64,000 nt of DNA from Isoetes taiwanensis (Eukaryota; Streptophyta; Lycopodiopsida; Isoetales; Isoetaceae): NCBI GenBank assembly GCA_021234155.1, contig JAJEKV010000005.1:19328089-19392088 (forward strand), read 5' to 3'. Below are positions 47,341 through 58,208 of the stretch, in pieces; the first letter of the stretch is position 1; each line of letters opens with the position of its first letter. The notes below the pieces were generated by a model. The model was not told the DNA's origin and made no database searches. It saw only the letters and a program-made list of their open reading frames with translations. Position numbers and translations under genes: made by a program.

Positions 47341-48416
47341 TACCTTAAACTTTTGCAAATTGCTTTAAGTACTAGGTAATTGCCATGAGGAGGGGCATTC
47401 CGCGCTGTAAAGGGCTCCGGCGGCCCCGCCAAGGAGGCGGTGCACGAGCGGCAGAGTCCGCGAAGTCCTGAAGCCGAAGTTTGGCGGCCGCGTCCTTTAT
47501 ATGACGCCCTGCAATATATAATGATTCTGACGATACATACGGGCTTTCCCTCCCATGGCGACATCATCTCACCATGAGCGTGGCTCCTCCGGCCCTGCTT
47601 CGGGCCATCTATGAAATGAGGCCCCAAGAAGGGCACGAAGGGGTCATTCGCCCATGCCTTCAATGGGACTCCTACGCCAAGGAAGCATGAATACAAGGGT
47701 TAGCACACAAAGCACTAATATACATAAATAACCACCAATAAGGGTGGCGATCCATCCGAAATACCAACGCATAGAATATGCATCTAATCCTAAGAAAATG
47801 CCCAAAACCCAGTTCTACCCCTACTGCATCTGAGGATCGACCGACTACCGGGCCTCAAGGGATCAGCAGACCGAAGTCTTGGCATGGCGCTATGGCATAG
47901 AACATCGGGCTAGGGTTGTCCACTCCATCCGCCTCCCGTGCACACTTTGCGATGGGTCAATTCATGCTATGGCTTCGCTTATAGCCTTCCTGGGAGACGC
48001 AAGCTCAAGGTATCACCCCTCGAGCCTACTCCAGTTCATGACGCCGGGTCCGATGAGGCAGGTCTGGGAAGCGCCCCTTCCGTAATCACAGCTGGTTCCA
48101 TGGGTGAGCTAGAGAATACGTACGCATCACGACCCCCGCGATCCGCATCCTAATTTACTCACCCTAAATCTACTCAAAGTGCAAGGTGCTCCATACGGAT
48201 CACACCTCTACACCTGTGGAGTGTCGACTCCATACCCGCCCCCACGCGGACGGGCCATCGCCTAGCCCACTGTAGGGAGTCTCGTGAGCCTTGTATGCTC
48301 ATGCAAGACCCCACCCCCTCATGTCACCACCGTGGTTCCTTTGTCCGGGTGCTAAGCCGCACCATAGCATCTAGGACCCGGTGGGCTCTTGTGCATGTGC
48401 CGCATAAAATGGGACT
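47341..48416. other. GC-rich sequence, no gene recognised
   Basis: A 118-codon minus-strand frame (47,696-47,340) has no domain. GC content is much higher than in the repeat arms, and the sequence may belong to the LTR next to it or to another retroelement. I found no duplicate of it in the window to settle this. Confidence 0.4.
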
Positions 48417-49169
48417 CTGTGTATTTATCTAGGAGCATACTACAATACACCTGCCTCAGAGGTCTCTACCCCCGTAATCCCCCGCTTCGTGAGTCGATTA
48501 AGCAAAGAACTAACAATCCATCCTTTCGTGAGTAAGAACCGTAATTGAATATAAAGAGAACTTGCTTGTACAATCAAGGGTTAGTTTCTATGATTGAATC
48601 ACAAAGAAAACAGAGAAACGGTTTCTATGATTGAATCACAAAGAAAACAGAGAAACGGTTTCTATGATTGAATCACAAAGAGAACAGAGAAACGGACACA
48701 ACCAAGCTGCTATCTAGAATCCACATAGCCACCCACCACTCGGGCCGGACTCGCTTCCATGGGGCACCTCCATCTCCCCGAGTTGAGAATTCAGCTTGTT
48801 GCTTCACAGGACGACCGGTATGGTGGCTCTCACGGTGTATGATGGCGCCAGCCCCGGCCTTCCTTGGTCGATCTTCGTGAGTCAATCACGTGGATAGGGG
48901 GTCAAGTTGGCATCCTAACTTGGCAACCCCCATGTCGCCTAATCGACAAGGTGTGGCCTTCCCAAAAAAAGAATTAGCCTAATTAAGTTATTATCTTTAA
49001 TGTATTAAATTAGCATAGCTAATTTAATCCATTTAAGAGTAACCCCCTAGGTTACAATTAAGTTCCCATACCCCCATGGTGGCGCACCTTTAGGGGGTGA
49101 CGGTTTGTATTTGTACATGTCCCAGATGAATACGCGGACGAGACCGTGATAAATACATGGAACGCCACA
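48417..49169 (-). repeat. Probable 3' LTR of the Ty3/Gypsy element
   Basis: On the minus strand a polypurine tract (AAGGAGGGAGAA) is followed directly by TGTGGCGTTCC, as expected where a 3' LTR starts. A matching CACA end would place the other border at 48,417. That border is tentative, because the 5' LTR is absent and cannot be compared. The segment contains a threefold 37 bp repeat. Confidence 0.45.
48584..48694. repeat. 37 bp x 3 tandem repeat
   Basis: Units at 48,584-48,620, 48,621-48,657 and 48,658-48,694 begin GTTTCTATGATTGAATCAC. The first two are identical and the third differs by one base. Such low divergence points to recent expansion or slippage. Confidence 0.95.
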
Positions 49170-49185
49170 TTCTCCCTCCTTAAAA
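49170..49185 (-). other. Polypurine tract of the Ty3/Gypsy element
   Basis: The minus strand reads TTTTAAGGAGGGAGAA directly before the LTR start. Polypurine tracts prime plus-strand DNA synthesis in LTR retrotransposons. The position downstream of the integrase end agrees. Confidence 0.6.
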
Positions 49186-49638
49186 AAATAGCATTGGGGT
49201 TAGCTAATTGAATACATATAATGTAAAGCACTCAATTAGAAAATGAAGTTAGGAATATAACATTAATAATGCTAAAATTATAGTATCTCTGACAAGAATA
49301 CATTGAAGTTGAGAATATCAAAGTACAAGCACCAAGGTGCCTTATACAAACTTATCATCAAGAGAGTTTAGGACCAAAGTCCCGATTTAAAACATTCACA
49401 ACAAAATTCACACATGTAGACAAAACCAATACGAAAAAGTTGGGTCATCAAGAACCCTCTATACAAGGTGTGTGACGACTGCTTCATCGGGCCCGCGACA
49501 CATCAATATACCCGTGAGGTTAATAATATGATTAAATTGTGGTTGAAGGACCACCCCTACAAATAAAAGGAAAAAAATATCTAGAAAGGAACCTATCATG
49601 TCTACGGGCTTGCAATTCATTGTGGCATAAGGAATGGT

Positions 49639-50245
49639 TCAGGGCCCCAGATAGCCTAATGAACGCAGCCTATTTATTAGATGCTTTTCAAGCAATTCAT
49701 GGGTCATGTCAACATCAACAATACACCACATCCTAGAGAACACAAAGGTGATCTCATCATCGGTTATTATTATAATATACGATGCATCTACCCCTCTAGA
49801 ACATGATTTCCTGCAAATCAAGCCTTCAAGCTTACCACGGAGCTGGGTTGATAGCATCGCTGATGGTGCGGCCCCGAGATTCCCGGAGATGAAGTCCGGA
49901 TAGTGCTTCTCAAGGTCTATCTTCATCACCCGTAGCATCTTCAACCTGGTAAGTGCTTCCACTTGACCAAGTATTGCAACATTTGAGTCCTTCCTCGTCC
50001 GCTTATAAGCTCGATCAAGAAGAGCTTCGCACTATTTCCAAATGCTTCTTCACCATTTCTAGGAGGGTTGGGGTATCCAAAACCTCCTCTCGATTAGGGG
50101 TGTGTTGCTTCGTAAGACTCACGGAAAGACCTTGTGGATCTTCGCTGGGTGGCAAGTCCAAGTTGATATGCCTGTTTCTCCCACGCTGCTCAAGAATCCC
50201 GAACGGCCCAGCCCCATCCGGTGCCAACTTCTTACAAGCTACCAA
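49639..50245 (-). pseudogene. Integrase C-terminus with chromodomain-like tail
   Basis: The frame at 50,245-50,015 reads KKLAPDGAGPFGILEQ and ends in PNREEVLDTPTLLEM, typical of the integrase C-terminal barrel and the start of a chromodomain. The frame at 49,962-49,639 continues with RVMKIDLEKHYPDF. The aromatic cage residues of a chromodomain are not clearly preserved. If it is one, the element would belong to the chromoviruses. Confidence 0.6.
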
Positions 50246-50399
50246 TTTTAAGCTTGGCTTGTTTTACTTTGATCTTAAGCCAAACCGATTCGCCCACTGA
50301 AGACTCGCGGGGTTCGTGCTTATCCGCTAGACTCTTTCGACGACGATCAAGGCGGCCAATAAGTAACCCTCCGAAGGCCCGTGATTTCTAAAAGGAGTT

Positions 50400-51180
50400 G
50401 TTGAGAGACCTCCACTTTAGAAATGTGGTTATGCCACGGTCCGAGTAAGACATTGATAGCCATAATTTATCATGAAGGGAGACATCTTTGAAGACTCCTC
50501 GCTTTGTAATCGCTGTAGGCTTAACTCTACCGATAAATATAATCCGCCATTGTGATTGTTTACTCCATACATAGCTTTCAGAGCATATCTTCGATAATAC
50601 GATTGACACGCTCGCTTGACCATCCGCTTGAGGATGGTAAGTTTCGCACTCATGGCAAGCTTGGTCCGATGGTGGCTTAAGAAATCCTTCCGCACGCAAT
50701 CGACAAACTTAGGATCCCTATCCGATACAATTACTCTAGGCGATCCCGCAACCCGAAAAATTTCTTTGGCAAAGAGCAAGGCGGTGTCCGTGGTGCACAT
50801 GCGTGAAGTGAGCCATCTTTGATAATTTGTCTAATTACCACCATTAATGCATCATATCCACGAGAGTGCATGGAAGGCCCACAATGAAATCCATGGTTAT
50901 GACTTCCCACTTGGCGCTGGGCACATCCAAAGGTTGCAACTCCCCCGAACTCTTAATTGCTCAATTTTGGTTTGTCGACAAACCCGATTAATCGCTTGAT
51001 GTACCTAGCAATATCCTTCTTCATCGAAGGCCAAAAATAGCCGGAGCGGATCTTAAAGTAAGTTTTCATAAAACCCGCGATGTCCCGCTTATAGGGCTGT
51101 TGTGTGTGTCATGGAGAATCGCCGCGATCCCCTCAAGTCGCCGGAAACACACAACTTATCTTTTGTGATATAATAAATTG
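50400..51180 (-). pseudogene. Integrase core of the Ty3/Gypsy element
   Basis: The frame at 50,800-50,429 contains TDTALLFAKEIFRVAGSPRV, then IVSDRDPKFVD with the second catalytic Asp, then TKLAMSA; the following DGQ-E box is shifted. Upstream sequence to about 51,180 has remnants of the zinc-binding N-terminus. The enzyme inserts the element DNA into the genome; this copy is broken. Confidence 0.85.
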
Positions 51181-51198
51181 CCCTCCTTCTTATATGAA

Positions 51199-51552
51199 CT
51201 AATGCTTCACGCTCTTTATTGGTACGGGCTTCCTTACCCAAACTTTCCCAAATATTACTGTAATTCGGACTGCGGGCCGTGGTCTGTTGTATCCGCTTCC
51301 CAAACTCGGCCGGGTGAGTGTGGAAATGGCGCTACAATGGGTCCGGTTATGAAGGGATGACGGACAAAGCATCCGCGAACCACATTGTGCTTCCCCTCGC
51401 TTGTATACAACCAAGTCATATTCCTCGAGGAATTCCATCCATCTTCGCCGACAGAGATTTAGATTTGGCCGGGTGGATAGATAGCGAGACTCGATGATCC
51501 AGATCCACTGAAACCTTCTACCAAGAAGGTAGTGTTCCAAATACGAGAGCAC
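51199..51552 (-). pseudogene. RNase H end and linker of the Ty3/Gypsy element
   Basis: This 117-codon frame starts MLSYLEHYLLGRRFQWI and contains RPNLNLCRRRWMEFLEEYDL, the classic end of the Ty3/Gypsy RNase H domain before the integrase. It marks the passage from polymerase to integrase. Confidence 0.85.
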
Positions 51553-52049
51553 CTAACAACCGCCAAAGAACTCCCCGATCATGGTAGGATATCGCTGCTC
51601 AAGATCATTCATCTTCTTTGAATCGTAGGCAACAACTCTCCCTTCCTCGCATTAAGACTCCACCGTAGTTATCTTACTAGCACGGTGGCCACCCATTTAT
51701 CCTTTTCGTGATCGTGCAAGGTGAGGACGGTGTAGATGTTAAAGCATCCTTGAGCTTTGAAAACCGAATTTGACTTTTGCTTTCCAATGTTCCATCCAAT
51801 CCTTCACTTTTCATGCCTTGTGAGATTAGTAAGAGGTGCAAGCAATTGTTGCAAAATCCTTAACAAATTTCCGATAGTATCCCCGCGAGTCCCAAGAAAC
51901 TCCGACTCTCAAACATTAGCCGGAATGGGCCAATCCTTTATCGCTTCTATCTTGGTCGGGTCCAGAGCAATTCCTTCGCTGAAATAATATGCCCCAAATA
52001 GTCTAATTCTGAGTGGCTTAACTTGCATTTAGAGAACTTGGCTTAAGAG

Positions 52050-52640
52050 CTGATGTATGCCTTAGCTTCGCAGAAAAGCCAATCAAGATGTTGTTCATGT
52101 TGTCGCAAGGTTTTACTATAGATGAGAATGTCATCAAAGAAAATGACAACAAAGTCATCCAAGTATTGGCGGAAGATGTCATTCATCAACCGCATAAACG
52201 CAGGTAGGCATTGGTCAATCCAAAAGGCATGACGGTGAACTCATAATGCCCATATCCGTGCGTAAAAGCGCACTTTATGAATGTCCTCCTCCTTTATCCT
52301 TATCCGATGGTACCCTGAGCTAAATCAATCTTTTGAGAATATTTTGCTCCTTGTAATCGGGTCCATAAGATCATCTCGCCTCTAGGCAAAGCATAGCGAT
52401 TCTTGATGGTATGCTTATTGAGTTGTCTATAATCAATACACATCCTTAAGGAGCCATCTTTCTTTTGACAAAAAGAATAGGAGCGCCAAATGGTGAAACA
52501 CTAGGCCTAATAAACCCTGTGTTCAAGAATCCCTCGTGAAGTTGTTTCTTAAGCTCCGCTTAACTCGAGGGCTCATTCGCACGGGCCTTGCCGGTAGGCT
52601 TAGTACCGGTTCAAGAGTTATCTCACATTCCACCCTCCAA
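52050..52640 (-). pseudogene. Reverse transcriptase of the Ty3/Gypsy element
   Basis: The minus strand gives, in order, [23 protein letters not shown]-like sequence, KCAF, YEFTVMPFGLTN and FFDDILIYSKTL (about 52,155-52,115), where DD is the catalytic pair. These are the standard Ty3/Gypsy motifs. Frames change several times between them, so no polymerase can be made as sequenced. Confidence 0.85.
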
Positions 52641-53346
52641 AGGAGGAAGCTTGTGGATCTCATCCGAAAAAGATCGCTGAATTCTCAAGAAGGGTAGCAA
52701 TGTCCGTGGTAAGGCCGATTTCTTTTGCTTCGCTTGGAGTCGACTCAATGGAGGCAAGTTTAATGAGGCAAAGGAGTTCATTCCTCGCAGATAGCTTTTT
52801 CTAACCGCTTTTATTGACATTGGACGCATAGTGGAGTGGAATGAATCACCTTTTATCGCCACACGCGGCTCCATTAGCGGCGCTGAAGGTGACCTCCCGC
52901 TTTCACGCCTATGTTGGCCTTGGCGATGCTAAAAACTCCATTCCAACAATAAGATCATATTTTCCAATGTCCATTAACTCAAGACCCAAGGCAACCGGTG
53001 CACCCGGCAACCGTGATCTTAAGGTTAATACGACGCCATGAGTGTGTCCTGATCTTTACCATCGCTAATGTGATCGGGCTTAGGTCGGGATCTCAACGAT
53101 TCCAACCGGCAGCATTCGGCCATTATAGGAGAAGCAAAATTATGCACTACCCGCGGTCCATCAAAATTATGAAGGGCTTATCGCCTACTTGGCCTATTGT
53201 AGAAATAATGTAAGGTCGACTTTCAGCGGTCCGCTTCTATAGCTGCAAGAATATGAGACGACCGCGGAATGTACTGGAGCCTCGCCCTCCGCAGGGAGAT
53301 TGACTCCGTGATCTTCCCAATCAAGGTCGGGCCATGGCCACCGGCC

Positions 53347-54539
53347 TCAAGGTGGACGACGGGCAATTCTCGCATAAAGTGTCCAGGCCTCATACACCAG
53401 AGCATGCCTTATCCCGGCGGAGCTGTTCTCCCGCCTCTTTAGGAATGGATGTAAGAGGCCCCCAACTTCCTTACCGGCATTGTTCTCGCTTTTATCCGGG
53501 CGTAAGCAAAGGCAACTTTTTCTCCCCGGGCGGCCGAAGAATTGTGGCCGAGAGGGCCCCGGACTTGGCTTAACGGGGTTTGTAAGGCATGGACGGGCGT
53601 GGCCGCAGTAAGGAATGTGTCGCTGGATATCGGGTTCCTTTGGGCGGTCCTCCTCGAGGCTTAATGCCTTAGCTTCCGCCAAGCATCGATTTTGGGTCTA
53701 TGGCCTTGACCATGCTTAATGGATGGGGCCAACCCTTCAATGTAGCCCTCATCGCCTCTTTTTCATTCATTCCCCGGGTACATACAACCTCGTTTATAAA
53801 TTCATCCGTAGGCCTCGAACGGACATGCCCTTCGCTCCAACCTCAGAAGGTTTCAATCTGTTGGCATTTGTGCGCACGAGGCACGTGAATGCATTTGAAA
53901 GCCTTAGTGAACTTCTTGAACTTGCACCGCTTCCCGCCCGTGTGCTTAGCTCGCATAACCCTTCCACCAAACGGGCAGCCCTGAAGGTTGGTGGTGGCGA
54001 CCTTCCCTCAGATCCTTCTCCGCCATTCCATAGGATTTTCCAAACTCCTTCATCTCGGCCCAACCAAGATTCTCGTGATTCAAGCCCGATTTCCCATCAA
54101 ACCGAGCCAACTTCCCATTCTTCCATATACTAATGATGGTCAGACAACGGTTTTACGGGTGATTCCTTATCCTTACGCCTCGAATTGTCACCGCCCCGAT
54201 AGCGATGACCCTCAAGACACCGGGTGGTTGAATGTGAGGAAGCGGCGCTTATCCTTAGAGGAACTTCGATGACGCTTTTAGCATGAGTCCTCCTTGTACC
54301 CCTGACATGTGGCTAGCCCTTGGAGGAGATGGTCATTGTGCAGGTGGACTCAATGGTCGCTGAGGTAACTCCGGGTCCGCCCTCCCCGAAGTTTGTTGCA
54401 GTGGATTGGTATGCAACACATAGGCCTGTAATTCACCGAAGGCCTTTTCATTAACTTCAATTCCTGTCAGGGGTGATTTACCGGCGTTGGAGGGTGTTTT
54501 GCTGCGCGCCGCATAACCGGGCCTATAGGGAGCATTCAT
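53347..54539 (-). pseudogene. gag region of the Ty3/Gypsy element
   Basis: A start at 54,539 opens a 68-codon frame beginning MNAPYRPGYAARSKTPSNAG, and shifted fragments continue to about 53,350. They include FINEVVCTRGMNEKEAMRA-like capsid sequence and a Cys/His cluster (YCGHARPC) that may be the remnant nucleic-acid-binding knuckle. Assignment as gag rests on order and these weak cues. Confidence 0.5.
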
Positions 54540-54765
54540 GAATATATAAGCAGATTTATGTTAATGTACAATCCCTTTAATATAATCGAGACAAAAAGAA
54601 TATACAAACAGAAGGCAATACTTTTATTTCATTCAAGTTGAGTACAACAACAAGTTGATTGGTACATGGGTTAAGACAAAAGTAGGTATGATACAGTGGA
54701 AACTTTTAAAGTCTACTCGCACACAGCGTAACAGCAACAAAGAAACATAACGGAAGAGACCAAGC
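54540..54765 (-). other. Junction and 3' untranslated region of the 162-codon ORF
   Basis: The border between the truncated Gypsy element and large-repeat copy 2 lies in about 54,540-54,560. On the minus strand the segment follows the stop codon of the 162-codon ORF and looks like a 3' UTR with a polyadenylation signal. Confidence 0.5.
54623..54628 (-). terminator. Candidate polyadenylation signal AATAAA
   Basis: AATAAA on the minus strand lies about 138 bases after the stop codon of the ORF ending at 54,766. It supports transcription of that ORF from the minus strand. Confidence 0.4.
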
Positions 54766-55254
54766 CTAGGGGTTGGTGAAGGGGTACAGGATCGCGTAGT
54801 GGGTACTCTCCCGTACAGCTCGGACGAGTTTATAGCGTGCCCAGGCTTGGATAATGATTGCTTGATATTCCCATGTTGGGCTGATAATGAGAAGGTTAAA
54901 AAGCCGTCGCATAGCATAAAAGAGTTGCCAAAGGTGGTCGTTGGCGTCCTCGAAAGCCTCGTGCCTGCTCATATTCCAGTAGTCCCAGGTACGACACAGG
55001 GTCATCTTCAGATCTTCGAGAGCTCGGTCCCTAAGGATGTTAACTATCTCCAGCCCTTTGTCAGGGTCGTAGGGTTCTCCTGGTGGCGGTGGTTCGATCT
55101 CATAGCCTTCCTCCCACTCTGGATATTCACCATATCTCTGGCCATAGTCTTGATCCGGTGGTCCGGGATCATCTCTCCTAACCATATCGGTGATTCTCTC
55201 CTCATATTCCCAAATGGTTTCCTCTGCAACATAGTTGGAATGAATAGAGAACAT
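54766..55254 (-). CDS. Uncharacterised acidic protein with IQ-like motif (162 aa)
   Basis: This is the longest clean frame in the large repeat. The first half is acidic and proline/tyrosine-rich (GEYPEWEEGYEIEPPPPGEP). The second half is helical, aromatic and basic, ending in IIIQAWARYKLVRAVRE, which fits the IQ calmodulin-binding pattern IQxxxRxxxxR. No signal peptide or membrane segment is obvious. A polyadenylation signal follows. An equally long frame exists on the opposite strand, but it lacks such features. The copy at the window start is frameshifted. The homology and function are unknown to me. Confidence 0.45.
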   Translation of the reverse strand: MFSIHSNYVAEETIWEYEERITDMVRRDDPGPPDQDYGQRYGEYPEWEEGYEIEPPPPGEPYDPDKGLEIVNILRDRALEDLKMTLCRTWDYWNMSRHEAFEDANDHLWQLFYAMRRLFNLLIISPTWEYQAIIIQAWARYKLVRAVRESTHYAILYPFTNP

Positions 55255-58208
55255 TTTGTAATTCCACTATATTCTAAACTTTAATGCTTTTGAAGAGGAT
55301 GTCATAAAAAGACACAATTCAGTTATACTCATCAAGAGAACTTTGTATTTAATAAGTAAATAAGGTACACCATTTTTCAATATGGTCCAAACAGTTGTCA
55401 ATCCAAAATCTCATAAACACATGTATATATATATATATATACAAGTTTTTGTACTTTAAATGGGTCTATGAACTATGGTTTACGAAATCTGGGAACAAAA
55501 TCCAAGATTAAGAGTGATAGGAATGGTAGCATGCCAAAGTCATGAAGTTTTAAGCTAAACCCTTTGCTTGATGGCCATTCAATCGAGCTCATCGTTGTTT
55601 ATTAGATGGAGACTTGCAATTAGATTTCATCTGATCACTCTATGATAACGAAGCAAACTTTGTCCATAATCCTATTGGGTACAGCTTTATTCAAGGTGTC
55701 TTTGGCTCAGCGAAATAAAATTGCATCTCCTCTAACAATGAGCATAGATATTTGGTAAACAGTCTACATGCATCCACACACGTCATTGATAAACAAACTC
55801 TGATAAATATTTTGTTCCCTGCTTATGAACTTCATTTATTGTCTTATTCTTGATGCGATCCAATTTTATTCGAGGCAAATTCAACAATCGCATTCAAATG
55901 TACAAACAAAAAGCTTGTCCTTGACTCGGGTGAATTAGTTTTGGCTTTCTCGTGAACACTCAATGATAGACATTTTCAGATAGTTATACACTATTTGTAG
56001 TTGGAAGGTGCATTTTGTACTATAAATGTGTCCATGAACTATACCTAACATCCGGGAATAAAATCCTCTACCTATATTAACACGCGCTGTAAGGCCCCGT
56101 AATATCATGCCTTACAATTTTGACAATGCTCTAATCCTTGCTTTATGATTACTCTACCACCGGTCTTCAACCAATTCCCTTCGCCATTATGCTTTTGATA
56201 CCTCAAGCTCTTCCATATACCGACAATTCAATCCTCCCATCATCTACCATGTCATGTTCATCTTAAGATGGTGGTCCCATTATACATGCTCTTAATACAC
56301 TCTTAGCCCCAATGAACCGTGGTCGTGAATTCATAACGGTCCTAAGGTAACGAACTGTCTATCAACTATAGTTTATAAACACCGAGTAAACTTCGAGAGT
56401 ATTACGACAAAGATATATGCCTAGACATTTGTTTGTACTATCAATGATCTATCAACTATGGTTTATGAACATCCGGGAGAAGTCCAAGATTAAGAAGACT
56501 AGCATCTACGCCCGGACATTTGATTTAGTAATAACACACTAGTCTTAGAACAAATCGAGGTCGCCCACTTTAATGGCAAAACTAAATGTATGTTAACCGG
56601 CATTCATAGTTTTCCTTTTCTTTTTTCTATTTGATTTTTAAGGCATAGGGTTTGAGATGTTGAATTCATTTAAACAAATGAATGAACTCCTCGTGAGAGC
56701 AAGTGATCTATATACACACGCATTTGTTGGAACACTTTGAAGGTCGACAAAGCTTTTAATCAAATTTCGACGCGCGTATCTTATCGTTAAACCAAATAAA
56801 TACATCTTCTAGAAAAGAAACGCACTCAAATGTCACAAAACCAAATGCTTACATCTTTCAAGGAAAGAAGCATGCATCGCGATTTGAGATTTTTTTACCT
56901 TCCCAAGCCACAAATTGATGACCAAACTTAACTCAACTTTGTTTAGCACAAGATTAAGCACAATGCAAATGAGAGTAGCTCTAACTTGATCTCTCGGCCA
57001 TTTCCCCGATTTTAGCATTAATGGCTTCAAGAGCAATTGTGTCACGGTAGTAGAAGTAACATCTAACTTTTTATTCACGCTCTAGATTTGATAATTGATT
57101 CCATGAGCATTTGAGACTAGATGCCATGGGCGAAGTAATAGCTAACTTGTTTTATTCAAGTTCTACGGTTGGTAATTGATTTAACAAGAGCATTTGAGAC
57201 TACACATCTTACAAAGCAAACTATAACCTCTAAATTTCCCCAAGCGCTTTACCTCCCTCGATAGCAACCTCGAAAAATGTTACACGCCATAAAAACCTAT
57301 CAATGCGGATTGCAAAAACTTACATGCACATGCTTCTCAAGCCGTAAGGTTCTACATAAGCAAAGACCAAATGGGCAACTCACCACTTTACATAGCATAA
57401 CTCTAAGCGTAAAGAGATACCGCCTTGGCGGGCATTCACATAGTCATAAAACTCAAATGTCTAATGCACTATCTCCATAAGCACCCTCGATAAGTTGACA
57501 CATTTAGAGAGAAACAAACTAAAATTGGGCATTGTTTAAAGAGTGACACCATGTCGCAGCTTATTCATAAGACTACTTTTATGACCAGCTATTTGAAAAC
57601 CTTTCCACCTACAATCCTAATGTTGCAAGGGCTTACAAAGTGTGGCATCCATGACTTCTAAGCCGCCAACTAATGAAATGGCTTGCAAAAACTAAGGAAA
57701 GACAATTGATATCCCATATAGACACAAATTTGCAAGAAACCAAAGGCCAAATCTCTCCTCGACTTTTAATATGTGAATTTTAATCCACGATCGCTTTTTG
57801 TAAAGAAGTGAAACAGAATTTTCGTGATAAGAAGAAAAAAAATTCGGGGTTTTAGGTGTCGCCAATCTTTATAGTTATGTGGGACAAAACTTATGCTAAA
57901 GAAGCCTACATATGGTAATTTTTCGCTTCATATCGATAAATATCTTACTGTGGTTCTCGATTCCATATAAGATTTTAAATTCCCACGAAAATCGGAGTTG
58001 AGTTGCCAAATACTCAAGAATCGATGTAGAAACAAAGAGGCTCCCAAATATGGTACGATTGGTATAAAGAGCCAAGATGCTAACCTTGGCCATAGGAAGT
58101 CCAAGATGGTGAATATGATAGCTATCTTGATACCAATACCAAGATGAATATAAGAAATGGCTAGTGTCTATTCATATGCCCGCTTGATGCGGCCTTCCTT
58201 GACAATGT
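55255..58208. repeat. Arm of large repeat, copy 2 (no gene seen)
   Basis: This matches 130-3,073. It contains the TA microsatellite (about 55,423-55,441), the four dispersed 60 bp motifs and the rRNA-like stretch. Short frames differ from those in copy 1, which supports a non-coding character. Confidence 0.85.
56333..56354 (+). other. 23S rRNA-like / I-CeuI-like short match, copy 2
   Basis: Apart from one base, 22 bases equal the right part of the I-CeuI recognition region of bacterial-type 23S rRNA, including CGGTCCTAAGGTA and the CGAA after it. Copy 1 preserves the left part instead, so the ancestor of both copies was closer to rRNA than either is now. Confidence 0.5.

Larger units (their letters stand above)
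48417..54539 (-). mobile_element. Decayed Ty3/Gypsy retrotransposon
   Basis: In minus-strand order the element shows gag (54,539-53,347), a poorly defined protease/linker, reverse transcriptase (about 52,640-52,050), RNase H (about 51,800-51,400), integrase (about 51,180-50,400), an integrase C-terminus with a chromodomain-like tail (50,245-49,640), a polypurine tract and the LTR. Reverse transcriptase before integrase defines Ty3/Gypsy. All frames are interrupted many times. The 5' LTR and primer site are missing: the element stops at gag, just before large-repeat copy 2 begins. Confidence 0.85.

Noticed and set aside
47340-47696. 118-codon minus-strand frame next to LINE 3
   Set aside because: GC-rich and without domains; long frames are expected by chance at this composition.
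54799-55284. 161-codon plus-strand frame opposite the 162-codon ORF
   Set aside because: It is hydrophobic and featureless, while the minus-strand frame has structured composition and a polyadenylation signal.
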